Source of the DNA: Notolepis coatsorum
Lineage: Eukaryota > Chordata > Actinopteri > Aulopiformes > Paralepididae
Assembly (NCBI GenBank): GCA_963971535.1
Contig: OZ020588.1
Coordinates: forward strand, 122,614,887 to 122,678,886
Direction of reading: 5' to 3'
DNA length: 64,000 bases
Shown: one piece after another, positions 34,122-46,164 of the stretch
How the letters are laid out: each line of letters opens with the position of its first letter
How positions within the stretch are numbered: the first letter of the stretch is position 1
The notes under the pieces: model-generated
What the model saw: the letters and a program-made list of their open reading frames with translations, nothing else
Told to the model about the DNA's origin: nothing
Database searches by the model: none
Translations under genes and position numbers: made by a program

Positions 34122-35558
34122 TTCTAGACGGTATTAACACAACAATGTATGAATGAAAAAATATAACCTGAACGATAGATAATCGATGTTGAATGGGCCA
34201 TAGTAATGTCAATATAGCAATACATTTAAAAAGGTTATAGCCCTGCAAATAAGGTAAACATCTCCATAGGCTTTCAACGGTGGCAGACTGGGTACAATGA
34301 TGGGCACAACCCCCGGCGCCCAATGTGTTAACAGGGATAGGTATCGTTAGGATTTTATCGATACTACTACTCTTATTGATACTGCTTAACGGTTCGGTAC
34401 TTTATCGATACTCTTATCGTTTATTTTTTTTATTATTTTGCAACAAGTTTTTTTTTTTTAAGAACAGAATCGACGTTGCTTTATTATTCTTTTATATAAC
34501 TATATATATATTTTTTTAAACTTACGTTTTTATTTTCATTTTTTCAACAACATACATAGACAATACATTTCCACATACAAAATTATAAAGACTCATCAAT
34601 AAATTTTTTTTTTTAAAACAGATATACAAAAATGAGAAAAGAAAAGTGTGGCATGGGTCCTTCGGTCCATTCTATATTTGTATCCATTATTTACATTTCC
34701 CATCATTTCCTTGTATCCTTTTCAATCCCCTGTGATGTCGTTCCTTCCCCTCCTATATTCTTCCCACTTTTCCCATTTCAATTCAAACTTTTCTTCTTGC
34801 AGCCTCAGCAGATGTGTGATTCTCTCCATTTCCTGTATCCCCTCTACTATCTATCCATTGGTCCTTCGTCGGCGCTTCTACCCTGTACCACAGCTTAGTT
34901 AAAGCTTTTTTGGCTGCCACTATCAATATCTTAATCAAGTATTTGTCTTCCCCTTGAATTCCTTCCTGTGATAGGTTCCCCAGATACAACACTTGGCCTT
35001 CCTGGGGTATTTCGTATCCTATTATTTCATTTATTATCCCTCCTATCTCTTCCCACTAGTGCTTTATTTTCTGACATCTCCAGAATATGTGTGCGTGGTT
35101 CGCTATTTCTTGTCCACACTCCCTCCAACATGGTTTCTTTGTTGTTGTGTAATTGCCCTGTATTTCTGGTGTTATAAAGTATCTAATTATGTTTTTCCAC
35201 CCAAACTCCCTCCATATCCTTGATCCTGTGGTTGATTGTTGTGTCTTACATGTGTTATACCATTCCTCCTCTGTTATCTCTATTTCTAACTATTTCTCCC
35301 ACCTTTCTTTTATATACAATGTTGTATTTCCCTTACTGTCCATTATTGCCTGATATAGTGCTGATATCACCCTTCCCTTCCTTCCTTCGTATGATTTTAC
35401 CATTATCTTAATTACCCCATTCTGTTCTTTGTCTCTGTCTTGCTTTATTTCCTTGTTATAGTAGTCTCTAAAGTGGTCCCTATTATCTAGTCCGAATCTT
35501 TCTTACAATTTTTGTAGAGTCTGCATCTCCCCTCCTTCTATCATTGTACATATTGCTG

Positions 35559-37340
35559 TTACCCCCCCCCCCCCCCCCCCCGTTCCCATCTTTTGAACCC
35601 ATGGTATTCTATCCCTGGTTTGAATGTGTTGTTGTGTGTTATCCATCTCAGTATCTTGTATTCTTTTTCTAGCTTGTATTTATTTACTATTGTGTTCCAT
35701 ATGTTTATAGTGAATTTGGTAATTGGGTCTAGTAGTTGTTCCTGTCTTCTGAACAGTTCCCTATCTCCTATCAGTGCCTGCACTTTGAATCCCTCTCTTT
35801 TGGTTTCTATATCTTTCCATTTGGCTTCATAATTCACATTGCACCAGCATGCTACTGTTCTAAGCTGTGCTGCATAGTAATAGCTTTCTAAACTGGGTAC
35901 TGCCATTCCTCCTTTTTCCTTTGGTAGTTGTAGAGTCACATATCTGATCCTTGGCATTTCCCCCCCCCCCCAAATTAATCTTGATATCTGTCTGTCCCAT
36001 TCCCTGAATAGTTTTTGTGGTATTAATATAGGTAGAGACTGAAATAGGTATAGTAACCTTGGTAATATGTTCATCTTAATGATTTCGATCCTTGAGCTGA
36101 AATCTAGGGGCATTACTGTCCATCTTTCTAGGTCTCTCTTGATTTTCTGATTGATCTGTGTATAGTTTGCATCGTATAACCCCTCCATCCCTCTTGTAAT
36201 GTTCACCCCTACTTGATCCTGTCCATGTCCCATTTAATTTTGTATTTTTCTTTGATCTCTATCGTTGGCGTGTAGTTCAGTGCTAAAGTATGTGTCTTCG
36301 TCACGTTGAGTCTATATCCTGAGTAGTATCCATATTCTGTCAGTAAATCCATCAGTGTCGGAAAGCTTGTGTCTGGTTGTCTCATATACACTATCACGTC
36401 GTCTGCGAACAGTCCCAATTTATGTTCTGTTCCCCTTATCTCCACCCCTTTGATGTCTTTGGTCTGTCTAGTTGAGCCAGTGGTTTGATGAATACATCGA
36501 AGAGCGTCTGCGAAAGACAACAACCCTGTCTGGTAGCTCTCTAGTTTAATCGGTCCGTCAAACTACCATTTACCTTAATCCTAGCCGTCGGTTCTTGATA
36601 TAATGCCCTAATTGTTTTCATAGCGTTTTTATCTAATCCAAATTTTTCCAATACTTTATATAGAAATATCCAGGTTACACTGTCGAAAGCTTTTTCTGCA
36701 TCTAGGCCAAGTAATACTGCACTTCCTCCTTCCTTTTATCCTGTGTCTGTCTTCCTTTAATGAATCCGGTCTGGTCTTCGTCTATTATATCTGTCATAAA
36801 TATCTCAAATCTTTTGGATATTATTGATGTATACATCTTGTAATCTATATTAAGTATGGACACAGGTCTGAAACTGCTACACAGTTCTCTATCTTTCCCT
36901 TCTTTTGGAATTGTAGTAATTATGGCCTCGTTCCATGAAGGTGGCATTGTGCCTTTTTCCATTGTGTGTCTGAATGCTGCTTCTAATATGGGGCTCAGTT
37001 CCTGTCTAAATGTTTTGTAGAATTCCGAGGGGAACCCGTCACTACCCAGTGACTTACTACTCTTTGCTTTACTGATCGCATTCCATACTTCCGGTGCTGT
37101 GATCTCTGCATTTAATATTTCGTTCTGTTCCTTCCCTATCGATGGTAGATCTAATTTTTCAAAGAAATTCTCTATCTCCTCTTCTCCTGCCGCTATCGGT
37201 TGTGTGTATAGTTTCTTATAATATTCTTCAAATGTCTTCTCTATTTCAGCTGGTTCTCTCAGTATTTTGTTTGTGTTTGTGTCCCTTATTGTGTGTATTG
37301 TGTTAAGTTTTTGTTGTGTCCTGATTCGTCTAGCTAACAT
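35559..37340 (-). pseudogene. L1-type reverse transcriptase (ORF2) remnant
   Basis: Starting at 37340 the minus strand encodes LARRIRTQQKLNTIHTI, then KSLGSDGFPSEFYKTFRQEL, then WNEAIITTIPKEGKDRELC, then FRPVSILNIDYKMYTSIIS and IIDEDQTGFIKGRQTQD: upstream RT blocks of L1-clade LINEs. After a frame break (36524-36701) come HKLGLFADDVIVYM, the FADD catalytic box, and SGYRLNVTKT. A third frame from 36233 gives IKYLGVNI-like, WTVMPLDFSSRIEIIKMNIL and LPKEKGGMAVPSLESYY, the post-RT region. At least two frameshifts and poly(C) runs (35562-35581, 35959-35970) break it. Confidence 0.93.
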
Positions 37341-37963
37341 CAGTCCTTCTCCTGTTTACCTTAACCCTTTGATCGCCGGGGTTAAATTCATAATTTACCA
37401 TCCCTAGCCAGCCGTATTTAACATGGAGAAGTTCCCCTTCTTTGCAGGGCTATAACTTTTTAAATTGTATTGCTAAATTGACATTACCATGGCCCATTCA
37501 AAGTCCTATATCTATTGTTCAGGGTGTAGCAACGTTATACTTTTTCATTCACATATTCATACTAAAATACGGTCTAAAGTATAAGTATGTTTTTATCGTT
37601 TTCTGCAGCTTTCTCCAGAACGTGATTTATAGCCCCAAATGCATTATATTGATGATTGTATACAGTTTGATAGCAATCGGCACGAAATTAAAAAATTCAA
37701 ATGGACGTACTTCTAGAAGTTACTACGTATGATCTGATGATGACCGGATGGGCGGGGGGTCGTTTATAATTCCGTGGGCAACGTTATATCATTCATCTAG
37801 TGTGGGTGATATGATCATTGGAGCAGTTAGTATAGAAGACATTACAAAATAACGCTGAAACTCACCGTAGCTTCCTCGCGCCGTTGGGAGATGAGCGTGG
37901 AACAGAATTATTTCTATTATGGGATATAGAAATACCCGATCCATTTCCAGGTTGTATAATAGT

Positions 37964-38672
37964 TAGAGCTGGGCCGTTAACGGCGTTAACGTGCTGTGTT
38001 AACGCTATACTAGTATCGCGCTATAATATAATTAACGCATTAATCTAATTTTTTTTTTTTTTTTTTTTTACCTTTATTTACCCAGGGTAGGTTCGCTGAG
38101 CACAGATGCTCTTTTTCAGGAACGCCCTGCTTCACATTCACACAGTTCCATTCACACCTGGGAGCTGCCCAGTACAACCACAGTTGACACCATTGGCCAC
38201 TGAGCAACTCCACTGGAGCAGTTGATTCAAGCCATGTCACATAGTTCAAGTTTGAAATGATTCTTTCTGTTTTGCTCCTGAGAGTGCTAGATACTGTACT
38301 GTACTGGTAATATTATTTATTTGTGTTAACTTCTGAATAAAACAACTTATTAAACACAAGTACATCTTATTGAACATTATTTTGATATTTCATTACCAAT
38401 TATCATAGCAAAACAGCTTTTTCAAACAGTCTGTAATGCATTTTGGAAACGGGAGATGGGCTCATGGTGTAATGGGCCACCTGGCCTGAGAAACATAAGG
38501 AGGAAAGAAAAAGTAAGGACTTACTTCTGGTCATTATTTGGGTAGAACACACATATTTTGAATGCCTTTGGCAGGTTTTTTTCTTTTTTTTTGAGCCATT
38601 TTAATCTAGATTAAATCCAGGATTGCAGATAGATTAATCTAGATTAAAAAAAAGTATCTATGCCCACCTCTA
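37964..38672. mobile_element. hAT-type MITE, copy A
   Basis: Left end TAGAGCTGGGCCGTTAACGG; right end reverse-complemented TAGAGGTGGGCATAGATAC. Left flank ATAATAGT (37956-37963) and right flank ATAATGTA (38673-38680) are near-copies. pB4 shows the empty site at 48755-48770 (GGTTGTATAATACTATATAC). A second copy of the MITE lies inverted at 50778-51634. Confidence 0.85.
38049..38236 (-). mobile_element. SINE-like sequence within the MITE
   Basis: On the minus strand it reads CAACTGCTCCAGTGGAGTTG through CCCTGGGTAAATAAAGGTAA and ends in poly(A). The same segment is in MITE copy B (51384-51570), so it is part of the family rather than an independent insertion. Confidence 0.6.
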
Positions 38673-39509
38673 ATAATGTATATACGTCCAAATCATGTTG
38701 TTTATCGAGTTATTGGCAATGGATCGATACCAATTGCGTCGAGCTCGAGTCCCGCGACCTATAGCGAGTGATCGGACCAAATTGAAATGAGCACCAGCGT
38801 CCACTTCCCTGTTTATGCCCTGGGCGATCTGCCGATCGGCCAACAGATGGCGCTCTTGAACCGTTAGAGAGTTGACAGGGGCTCACCAGTACATATAATG
38901 TCTCCGGGGGAGAAATATGATTTCGATCACAGATTTTTGAAATATTCGGCAGAATAAGCATGGCGGGGAATGACGCTGAAAAGCATCAACGGCGATTAAA
39001 GGGTTAATCTGTATTGTGTGTGTATTGTACTTATCCTACCTTGGATCACTGTGTCCCCTCTCGTCTCCTCTCTGCCCCTCTTCTCTGTCTCTTTGCGTCC
39101 TCCTTCTCAGTTAATCTGCTTTGAATCGATTCAGATCCCCTTCACCTTCCCGTTCTCCTCGCCTCCTCCTCGTCCCCCGACTCTGGTCCATCTCCTCGCC
39201 CTCTCCAGCCTCTGCAACAACGTCGGTCTCTCGTCTTCTCCTCCCGGCACCTTCCATCCTCTTTGGTTTCTTTTATATAACTATATTACTGCACATGGAT
39301 ACTTTTTGATCAATTAATACAAGCAGTCAGATATATTAACTATTTTGGGACTTTGTATTTTATTTAGAAAGTTCTTAAATCAGAATGTCCCACCCAATAC
39401 TCAGCTGTTAAAAACGGTTCAATACTCCATTTTATTGTATATAGAGATACTTTTAGAACAATAGCCTGATGCTGTATTTTCCATGAGTTGAGTGGATGCA
39501 TGACTGGAG

Positions 39510-40059
<550 letters not shown>

Positions 40060-40084
40060 GTGTGTGTTTGTGTGTGTGTGTGTG

Positions 40085-40166
<82 letters not shown>
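40060..40166. repeat. (GT)n microsatellite, continuation
   Basis: GT array with TTTG and TAGG interruptions near its start; once contiguous with 39513-39748. Confidence 0.97.
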
Positions 40167-40168
<2 letters not shown>

Positions 40169-40484
40169 CACACACTTTGCGTAGTGGGCGTGTCAACAGT
40201 GTCAGCTGAACTCACACCAAACAAGGCAGGGAAATAGTCAGACAGACATCCCAGAATTATTTCATAATACAAAATTTCTGAATGGATATTTGGATTAAAC
40301 CAAGTTGTATGCAGTGATGAGCGGTCTTTCCACGTGGAACACAAGTTACTTAATGTTACACGGGTCGCGCTATCTAACGATAGCCTTTTCAAACATTTCG
40401 TTTTCTCCGCTCTGCTCTGCTCTGCTTCAGCACGGACTCTCAATTACCCGTATGCAGGGCCGCATCAGGGGGGGTGGTCGCACA

Positions 40485-40609
40485 GGGCCTCGCGGGAAGG
40501 GGGGCCTCGCACATTTAAAAAAAAATTAAAATAAAAAAAATATATATATATTTTTTTTATTTTTTTTTTTTTATTTTTTTTTTGCGAGGCCCCCCTTCCC
40601 GCGAGGCCC
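40485..40609. repeat. Perfect 27-bp inverted repeat with AT-rich loop
   Basis: 40485-40511 (GGGCCTCGCGGGAAGGGG then GGCCTCGCA) is the exact reverse complement of 40583-40609. The 71-bp loop is only A and T except at its edges. CAGGGCCGCATCAGGG at 40455 may be a hAT terminus, so this may be a small MITE. Confidence 0.9.
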
Positions 40610-40821
40610 TTTTTCATCACAGACCTAAAATCTAGTTTTGCCTATATGCTTATATATTTCACATTAGACACGTTTGTAGAATGTGTCTGACTTGTTCCTG
40701 GCTCTGAGGCTCTGCAGGCAGCTCTGAGGCTCTGCAGGCAGCAGAATTGGTTTCAATGAGGGGAGGGGTTACAGGTAAGGTAGCGTCTGTTGAGTTCATT
40801 GTGTGTGTCTGTGTGCGTGCC

Positions 40822-40844
40822 GGGGGGGGGGGGGGGGGGGGGGC
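40822..40844. repeat. Poly(G) run, about 23
   Basis: Uninterrupted G run inside otherwise mixed sequence. Confidence 0.95.
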
Positions 40845-41393
40845 ATGATTCGCACCAAAATAGAGTGTGATGAGAACGCTTCCCCCCCGTCACCGGGGAC
40901 GCTGATTCGGTCCAAGACGGGACCGCTGGAATAGGTGGTCTTGGGTGCGCGCCAGTGTCCCCGACGACGGAGCGGGGCGTGGTGTAAGCAAAACCTGTAA
41001 TGCTTGAATTTTGGGCAGATAAAACATACAGCAACAACTGAACAATACCCACAAAAACTATATTTATGGGCAATTTGGCGAGTTCAGACCTCAACCAAAC
41101 AAGCATGTTGAGCCTCACGGCTCAGTGGATCGATGAAAACTTCTAGATGAAGCCTCATTACAAGCCCAAGACTTCCCTGGCTTGCATTAGGCCTGGCAAT
41201 TTTTTTGTCATTGCTATATACATTGGTTTCTTGTTCTAATGCATTTATTTCTATAGACTGATGTATTTTTCTGCCAGGAAAAATGGAGCCTCTAATAATT
41301 GCCCAAAACGTAAGCTGTAAAAGATAAGCTAAAACGCTTACAAAGCCACTTATTCTGAGATGATAATTCATGTATCTGGATAACCAATGCACG

Positions 41394-41613
41394 GATTTTG
41401 TCGAGACAGGCAGCGTTATTTTGGGAAAATTGATATCTATAGTCTGGTGTAGGTTTCATCCACGAAAAATGGAGGCTGTAATAATAATTATTGCTCGAGA
41501 GTCTCTATGAATAATAATAATTAGAGCCTCCATTTTTCATGGATGAAAACTATACCAGACAATAGATACCAATCTCCCCGAAATAACGCTACCGGCCTCG
41601 ACAAAATCCATTC
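41394..41613. repeat. Imperfect inverted repeat, arms about 100 bp
   Basis: 41394-41490 (GGATTTTGTCGAGACAGG to AAAAATGGAGGCTGTAAT) is nearly the reverse complement of 41513-41613 (TAGAGCCTCCATTTTTCATG to CCTCGACAAAATCCATTC). The loop is about 22 bp, so the strand could fold into a long hairpin. Confidence 0.8.
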
Positions 41614-41907
41614 ATTGCAGTGGAGGCTGCTGACCAAATTTTTTGGTGAAGCACAAATTATTATATTATATATTAAATTATATTTTTTAAACATCCCCAA
41701 CGCTGCAACACCCCCATTTCTCCCAGGTGTCAGGCTCCTCATTCGCTTCCATTCATTTTGGGGACCATGTTTAAATATCATCCTTCTGAAGTATAAACAA
41801 ACTATACTGCTGTGACGATTTCAATAAAACAGACCTTTCTGAGTAAATGGTATGCAGTGGTGTTGCACAATATGTCGGGGCCCCCCGCAGGGCAGACCAC
41901 TCCCCTA

Positions 41908-42028
41908 AATCAAACCAAGCAGACCATGGCTCGGCGGCGCGATCAAACCAAGCAGACCATGGCTCGGCGGCCCGATCAAACCAAGCAGACCATGGCTCGG
42001 CGGCCCGATCAAACCAAGCAGACCATGT
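41908..42028. repeat. 33-bp tandem repeat, about 3.7 copies
   Basis: The unit is ATCAAACCAAGCAGACCATG followed by GCTCGGCGGCCCG. Because 33 is divisible by three, peptide repeats appear in several frames; no real gene is implied. Confidence 0.95.
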
Positions 42029-42244
42029 ACAGTATACAGTGGCTAATATACTATCAATACTACTATTGAATATACATACACTATTCATTTCATTTACACT
42101 ATACATTTCATCAAACCATCATGTCATGTCTCCCTTAACTGTCGGTGAAAAGAGGGAGAACTACAATGACCAGAATGCCTGGCAATGTTTACTTCCTCCT
42201 CCACAGAGGCTCTAGTCACTACGTGACTAGTGCAACGTACGCTA

Positions 42245-43080
42245 GCACAAGCTAGCGGCAAACATTCATTAATTTAGGCAGCACCACTAACACAGTGCAC
42301 ATGCAAATATTATCTGCAGGCTGCATTAGCAGCCAGCAGCCAACGTGATACATTACATTGTGTTTATATGTGACATAGCCAAGTTAACAACGTTTCATTC
42401 CCTTATTCAAGTCTCTAAACAATTCGACTAGCTAACGTTAGCCATTAGCAAAGAACGCTAGCCTAGCCACAAGCTAGCGGCAACATTCATTAATTTACAC
42501 TAACACAGTGCACATGCAAATATTATCTGCAGGCTGCATTAGCAGCCAGCAGCCAACATGATACATTCCATTGTGTTTATATGTGACATAGCCAAGTTAA
42601 CAACGTTGCAATCCCTTAATTAAGTCTCTAAACAATTCGGCTAGCTAACGTTAGCCATTAGCAAAGAACGCTAGCCTAGCCACAAGCTAGCGGCAACATT
42701 CATTAATTTACACTAACACAGTGCACATGTAAATATTATCTGCAGGCTGCATTAGCAGCCAGCAGCCAACATGATACATTCCATTGTGTTTATATGTGAC
42801 ATAGCCAAGTTAACAACGTTGCAATCCCTTAATTAAGTCTCTAAACAATTCGGCTAGCTAACGTTAGCCATTAGCAAAGAACGCTAGCCTAGCCACAAGC
42901 TAGCGGCAACATTCATTCATTTACACTAACACAGTGCACATGCAAATATTATCTGCAGGCTGCATTAGCAGCCAGCAGCCAACGTGATACATTACATTGT
43001 GTTTATGTGTGACATAGCCAAGTTAACAAGGTTGCAATCCCTTAATCAAGTCTACTACAAGTATGTATTGTTCTCTAAAC
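42245..43080. repeat. 213-bp tandem repeat, about 3.8 copies
   Basis: CACAAGCTAGCGGCAA starts units at about 42247, 42469, 42681 and 42894. Each unit contains GCATTAGCAGCCAGCAGCCA and GCTAGCTAACGTTAGCC. The same GCTAACGTTAGC palindrome occurs in the 60-bp minisatellite at 28440. Confidence 0.93.
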
Positions 43081-44114
43081 AGTTAGCTAACGTTAGCATC
43101 CAGGCTAATCAGGCTTTCGTTTTACAAACACTACAACTTACTTTTTTCTGATCCAGGTGCATAAGTCCACTTCTTCATGTTGCTCAGTTGCTGGTTTATA
43201 CTTCGGTCCTAATGTTGGCGCACAGTTTAATTTAGCCTACTGTGTGTTGTTACAGCTGTCCTGTAAACTACTAGCTACAAGTTAGCTTGCCTTCACTGTC
43301 CAAGATGGCACGTTCACATCACTACAACTACACTAGTCTTCAACTGAGATAAAAAAAAGAGATATATCATCCAGTGCACAACAATAAGTGAACAAGTGAA
43401 TAAAGATCTTAAAATATGTATGATTTTATTAGGCAAATTAATGTTCTTCTTCAGGCAAAATGCACACATGAGATGATGGAACACAACTTTGACTAGAACA
43501 CTGACGCCAGCCCAGCTGCAGTTCTGCATGTATTTTACCAGGCAGACTCTGATTGGATTTGCAAGGCTGCCAATCATTCAACCTCCGTGTATTGGATGTC
43601 AAGGGCTGTCAATCATTAAATCCTCCATTCAATGGCAAGAGTTTAACTGCACAGTGCTTAGATGAAGTTAATAGCCTATTTTGATTGGCTGTTATTTATT
43701 ATTTATTTAACAATGGGTCAACCTGTGCAGATATTCTGCACGAATAATTACTGCAGGTAATACTGCAGTGCAGGCCTGCTTAGAGCTGTCAATTTTGGCC
43801 ATTTTTGAAGAAAGAAAATTCACTGGCATTTTTTACAGAGGAAAACATTTATAATAAAAAAAAATAATAATAATAAAAAAAATATGTATATATATATAGG
43901 TATATGTAAATTAATAATAATTATGAATTATGAGTGAATTTGTATTTCACGTGTTGTCAGTGGACAGCATAATCGGCCAAAACCAACCAGTGATCCCTTT
44001 GTTGTCCACAGTAATGTGGCCGGTTATCCCATCCAAAGCGCCCGACATTGTGACTAGTTGTGTTCAGCGGGACTATAGAGATATATGCATATTATCTTTT
44101 ACGTTGTTCATTAT
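43081..44114. other. Non-coding stretch
   Basis: Mixed AT-rich sequence. No domain, terminal repeat pair or clear gene is recognised; 43855-43925 is A/T-only with a short TATATATA run. Confidence 0.5.
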
Positions 44115-44269
44115 CAGTGGCGGCCCGTGGCACTTTAATTGGGAGGGGCGCATGTGCGCATGTGCAATTTTCAGTTGTATAACAGTGCAATACCACATTT
44201 TCCCAGGCAGTGGCGCCATTTCTCCATGTAAATGACCGAGAACACACTGTGTTAACTATTATGCTCTAG

Positions 44270-45268
44270 ACTTTTGACAAATATTGAAACGCAGTTAGTT
44301 TCTCCTCCCTATTGTTAGCATGTAGCAACAATTTGTTACGAACGGGTAAGTGACTTCCAAGTTGTCGAGGTAGAAGAACGAGACGGAGAATGTTTTACTA
44401 TTCCAAAACAGTTGTACTGTTTATTAACAGGGAAAAGCATATACTATAACAGGGAGAAGACAATATGTATGTGCTTGTCCAGCTGTAGGTACGTCCGTAG
44501 GATTAGGTGAAGCTCTAGCAAAGAACAAGGAATAGAGCAAATGTTAAATAGGTCACATACTCAACATTCCACGCTGTCAATGAGGAGCAGCAGTCTGACA
44601 GCCAATGACAGCACCCAGGTGTGACAGACAATTAGTGATGACAGCAATCAGTGGTGACATGCAAGGTGAACCAAAACAACAGGAGTGACCCAGGTAGACA
44701 GTGGGAGACAATCCTAAGGATGATAGTCTCCCGAACGTTACACAATTAGATCTGAAATTAGTTTCAAAAGGGTTGCACTGTGGTGAAAATAAAAAAGTAC
44801 AGTACATTACAGTAGATATCATTATCTGTTCTTATGCACGCCTGGTGATTCTAAATCCAAATTGAACTCGGGCATTTGAAAGATAATATATGTATATATA
44901 TGTGCGAATTGGCTATAATAAGGTAATTTATAAGCCTCCTATTCTATATTCTATAATAATAGGTACATTTTTGCATGGTGTTATTCACAGTCAAAGATAA
45001 TTAAATTTTTTTTTTAAATATAATTGATATTCTCCTTTGGTTCATTACAATTTACTCAAGCCTAGTAACAGACACACTATTTCTGACACTGATCCATATG
45101 TCCCTAGATTCAGATACCAAGAACATGCAAATGGACCATTTAAAAAAATAATTGTAAATGTTTATTCTACGCCCTTATGGAATGAGTAAAAAAAAAGAAG
45201 AAAAAAAAAGTAAATTTTTTTTTTTTTTTTTTGGATGGCAAAAAAAATTGGTTGGCCACCCATGGGCT
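44270..45268. repeat. Related block A (hAT1-family terminal segment)
   Basis: Apart from the solo LTR, it shares TTTGACAAATATTGAAAC, CCTGGTGATTCTAAATCC and GGCTATAATAAGGTAATTTA with blocks B and C. Its right edge GGTTGGCCACCCATG is the inverted hAT terminus seen at 32400. Confidence 0.75.
44334..44742. mobile_element. Solo LTR with 5-bp target duplication
   Basis: 409 bp, starting TGTTACGAACGGG and ending GAACGTTACA. CAATT flanks both sides (44329-44333 and 44743-44747). The uninterrupted site is seen in related blocks at about 46512 (GTAGCAACAATTAGATCTG) and 50560, which confirms the insertion boundaries. Confidence 0.9.
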
Positions 45269-45770
45269 ACAGGCTTTCCGGTTTCGACAAAACAATTATA
45301 GAAACGTGTGAAGTGCACTGCAACGGCTTTGCCTGAAGAATTTACTACATGACCGGGACGTTCTAGCTTGTTTGCCAACAGGATTCGGGAAAAGTTTGGT
45401 CCGTTCGGAGGCAGCTTCCAGGGGAAGTACATACACCGGAAATTCACACTTTCAGCCGTAGTTCTTTACCAGTCTTTATCCCACAGAGGAGATAAAACTG
45501 GGAACGAGGTTACTCTCTCCCTTTCCACTGGCTCTCCATCTAGGAACAAAGCGCACCTTGTTATTACAGCATTATTCTATTAATTGATTAACCATATTAC
45601 TGATAATCAACTCTAGCACCTATAATCAATCAATAATCAATAATAAACCTACCCAAAGTAATGATAGAAAATGTTAAGGAAGTAATAAATCACAATGCAA
45701 TGTTTTTCTGCAATGCAATATTGTGCTTTTGTTCCATAATTGAATGCAGTGTACATGTGTTCATTCTTAC

Positions 45771-45877
45771 CTTTTCCACTGTTTTTTTTTTATCCAGCTG
45801 GTCAGGGATCCACTGCCCTTGGCTGCCTCACGCAGTGCATTTAGTTTGGATTTGTGCCTTCTCTCTTTTCGAGGCAT
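45771..45877 (-). pseudogene. Possible first exon of a transposase-like gene, with 5' splice site
   Basis: From ATG at 45877 the minus strand encodes MPRKERRHKSKLNALREAAK, then GSGSLTSWIKKKQ. The frame reaches AAAAG/GTAAGAATG, a good 5' splice site with the exon ending at 45771. The basic N-terminus and GSLTSW motif resemble N-termini of hAT-type transposases in fish, but no downstream domain was found in the next kilobase. Function is not established. Confidence 0.3.
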
Positions 45878-46164
45878 CTTTGCACTGCAGATTGAATGAG
45901 TAATATTTCATATTTTGATAAATAAAAGAAACATGATACACTAAAACAATAAGACATTAAAACTAAAACTATAAACTGCAAATTGAACTACAAAATAAGA
46001 CAATCTAGCTTTAAATAAAAAAATATTAGCTTTATTACATTAATGTAACTCTTCCACCTGTCCCGAAATGGCATCTGGTCATAAATCAATATTTTCCAGA
46101 CTGTTCTATAAAACTAGCGATTTTTATTTCAAACGTATTAAAGTATAAACATCATAAACATGTC

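Larger units (their letters stand above)
31653..34331. mobile_element. piggyBac-like TTAA element pB2
   Basis: The left end is TTAACACATTGATCGCCAAG and the right end, reverse-complemented, is TTAACACATTGGGCGCCGG. TTAA lies at 31653-31656 and 34328-34331. The right 150 bp (GAATGGGCCATAGTAATGTC, GGTTATAGCCCTGCAA) match in reverse the left part of pB3 and pB4, so all three are one family. A hAT at 32400-34121 is nested inside. A poly(C) run of about 19 at 32211-32229 adjoins GTTTAT-type sequence also found in pB3. Confidence 0.8.
37361..39007. mobile_element. piggyBac-like TTAA element pB3
   Basis: Left end TTAACCCTTTGATCGCCGGG; right end reverse-complemented TTAACCCTTTAATCGCCG. TTAA lies at 37361-37364 and 39004-39007. 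It is closely similar to pB4 (48162-49120) over nearly its whole length except for the MITE at 37964-38672. No transposase is present. Confidence 0.88.
34506..39267 (-). mobile_element. L1-type LINE, internally deleted, with 19-bp target duplication
   Basis: TTCTTTTATATAACTATAT occurs at 34487-34505 and 39268-39286 and brackets the element. The left edge (3' end) is T-rich on the plus strand, i.e. A-rich on the element strand. From there the minus strand gives 3' UTR, RT C-terminal region, RT palm and upstream RT. 39008-39267 is purine- and G-rich on the minus strand, resembling a LINE 5' UTR. ORF1 and the endonuclease domain are missing, so the copy has an internal deletion. A piggyBac-like element (37361-39007) sits at the deletion junction. 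Confidence 0.75.

Noticed and set aside
45175..45583. Small open frames near 45368 with mixed residues
   Set aside because: No conserved motif; probably non-coding sequence inside the composite hAT.
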